A DNA stretch of 6,829 bases, from assembly GCA_022822685.1 (NCBI GenBank), contig JAJEAQ010000188.1, positions 1 to 6,829 on the forward strand, read 5' to 3'. Position numbers and translations under genes: made by a program. This document shows positions 6,571-6,829 of this stretch, in pieces. This DNA comes from Trichodesmium sp. jk18x7bins.61. GTDB lineage: Bacteria; Cyanobacteriota; Cyanobacteriia; Cyanobacteriales; Microcoleaceae. Each line of letters begins with the position of its first letter. The first letter of the stretch is position 1. The notes below the pieces were generated by a model that saw nothing but the letters and a program-made list of their open reading frames with translations, had not been told where the DNA came from and ran no database searches.

Positions 6571-6829
6571 CATTTCTTAAATCCATCCTTGACAAGATAG
6601 GGACTGTACCATACAGAGAATCCATCAAAGGATGGTTAAAAGCTGGATTTAGCCTCTTTCAGAGTCGCGTAGCTAATGATAAAGGGATATATAATCCCAC
6701 AGAAACAGGTACTCCACAAGGTAGTGTGATGAGCAAATTATTAACAAATATAGGGAGGCACGGGTAGGAAAAACATATAAAAGAAAAAAACCAAAAGCCA
6801 GGCATCATCAGGTATGCTTTGGATTTTAT

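Larger units (their letters stand above)
5163..6829 (+). mobile_element. Group II intron with degenerate reverse transcriptase, runs off right edge
   Basis: The RT/maturase pseudogene from 5934 is preceded by about 770 bases without genes, the length expected for intron domains I-III and the start of domain IV. A plausible 5' end is GCGCGACC at 5163-5170, against the consensus GUGYG start, followed by a small stem GACC/GGTC (5167-5180). The exact boundary is uncertain because the first bases deviate from consensus. The 3' domains V and VI lie outside the window. The RNA part carries a tandem 20-mer insertion at 5781-5820. All minus-strand open frames across 5196-5821 are shadows of this RNA. 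Confidence 0.55.
5934..6829 (+). pseudogene. ltrA: Group II intron reverse transcriptase/maturase, disrupted, 3' end outside window
   Basis: The likely start is ATG 5934 (MSNTTKVVHRT), frameshifted near 5960-5974 into EWSQINWEQVRKIVKNLRQR, the usual RT-0 region, then TAGIDKEVINTP to TAG 6196-6198. After a palindromic insertion the frame resumes at 6254 with EWEMPKAKPTKRVYIPKTNG, KKRPLGIPTIKDRVGQAIVK and EPNSYGFHPGTSCHDAIEQ (RT-1/2). A TGA at 6491-6493 precedes RDTWVLDADLKGFFDF (RT-3). A 20-mer insertion at 6551-6570 shifts the frame again. KSILDKIGTVPYRESIKGWL, then TGTPQGSVMSKLLTNI (RT-4), follow, with a TAG at 6765-6767. The catalytic box reads YALD (6813-6824) instead of YADD. The maturase and endonuclease domains lie outside. 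In an active intron this protein splices the RNA and copies it into target DNA; this copy cannot. Confidence 0.9.

Overview
The window looks like a decaying accessory region of a filamentous or symbiotic cyanobacterium. The sequence is AT-rich. It carries a winged-helix regulator plus P-loop ATPase pair of a kind I associate with cyanobacteria, remnants of an IS200/IS605-type tnpB, a broken group II intron, and many small palindromic or inverted-repeat insertions. No intact gene of ordinary length remains. The species assignment is an inference: a genome rich in pseudogenes, such as a Nostoc azollae or Trichodesmium type, would fit, but I cannot test it here.

Left part (1-2231, minus strand): an apparent two-gene operon. 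A winged-helix transcription-factor-like gene (2231 to 1504) is followed after about 61 bases by an AAA/P-loop ATPase gene (1442 to the window edge). Both can be read as proteins only across stops and frameshifts. In the ATPase, dropping one T from a run of eight restores the frame exactly.

Middle (2232-5160): almost no coding capacity. It holds a 112-bp MITE-like element with perfect 8-bp target duplications (2806-2917), a strongly foldable stretch ending in a terminator-like hairpin (about 3150-3524), and two homologous copies of a transposon right end. These copies end at 3807 and 4860, and their sequences diverge abruptly afterwards. There is also an 80-bp palindromic element (3874-3953) and a second foldable segment closed by a 7-bp stem (4086-4207). 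A frameshifted tnpB C-terminal half (4287-4709) lies directly upstream of the second right end. An unrecognised broken reading frame follows (4898-5170).

Right part (about 5163-6829, plus strand): a group II intron with its 5' RNA domains and a reverse transcriptase/maturase pseudogene that runs off the window. The RT is disrupted by a frameshift, a 52-bp palindrome, an in-frame TGA, an inverted copy of a 20-mer that also sits twice in tandem upstream of the ORF, and a TAG. Its catalytic YADD box reads YALD.

The main story is layered decay. Larger mobile elements (tnpB elements, group II intron) have themselves been hit by several families of very short palindromic repeats, next to an already dead regulator-ATPase operon.
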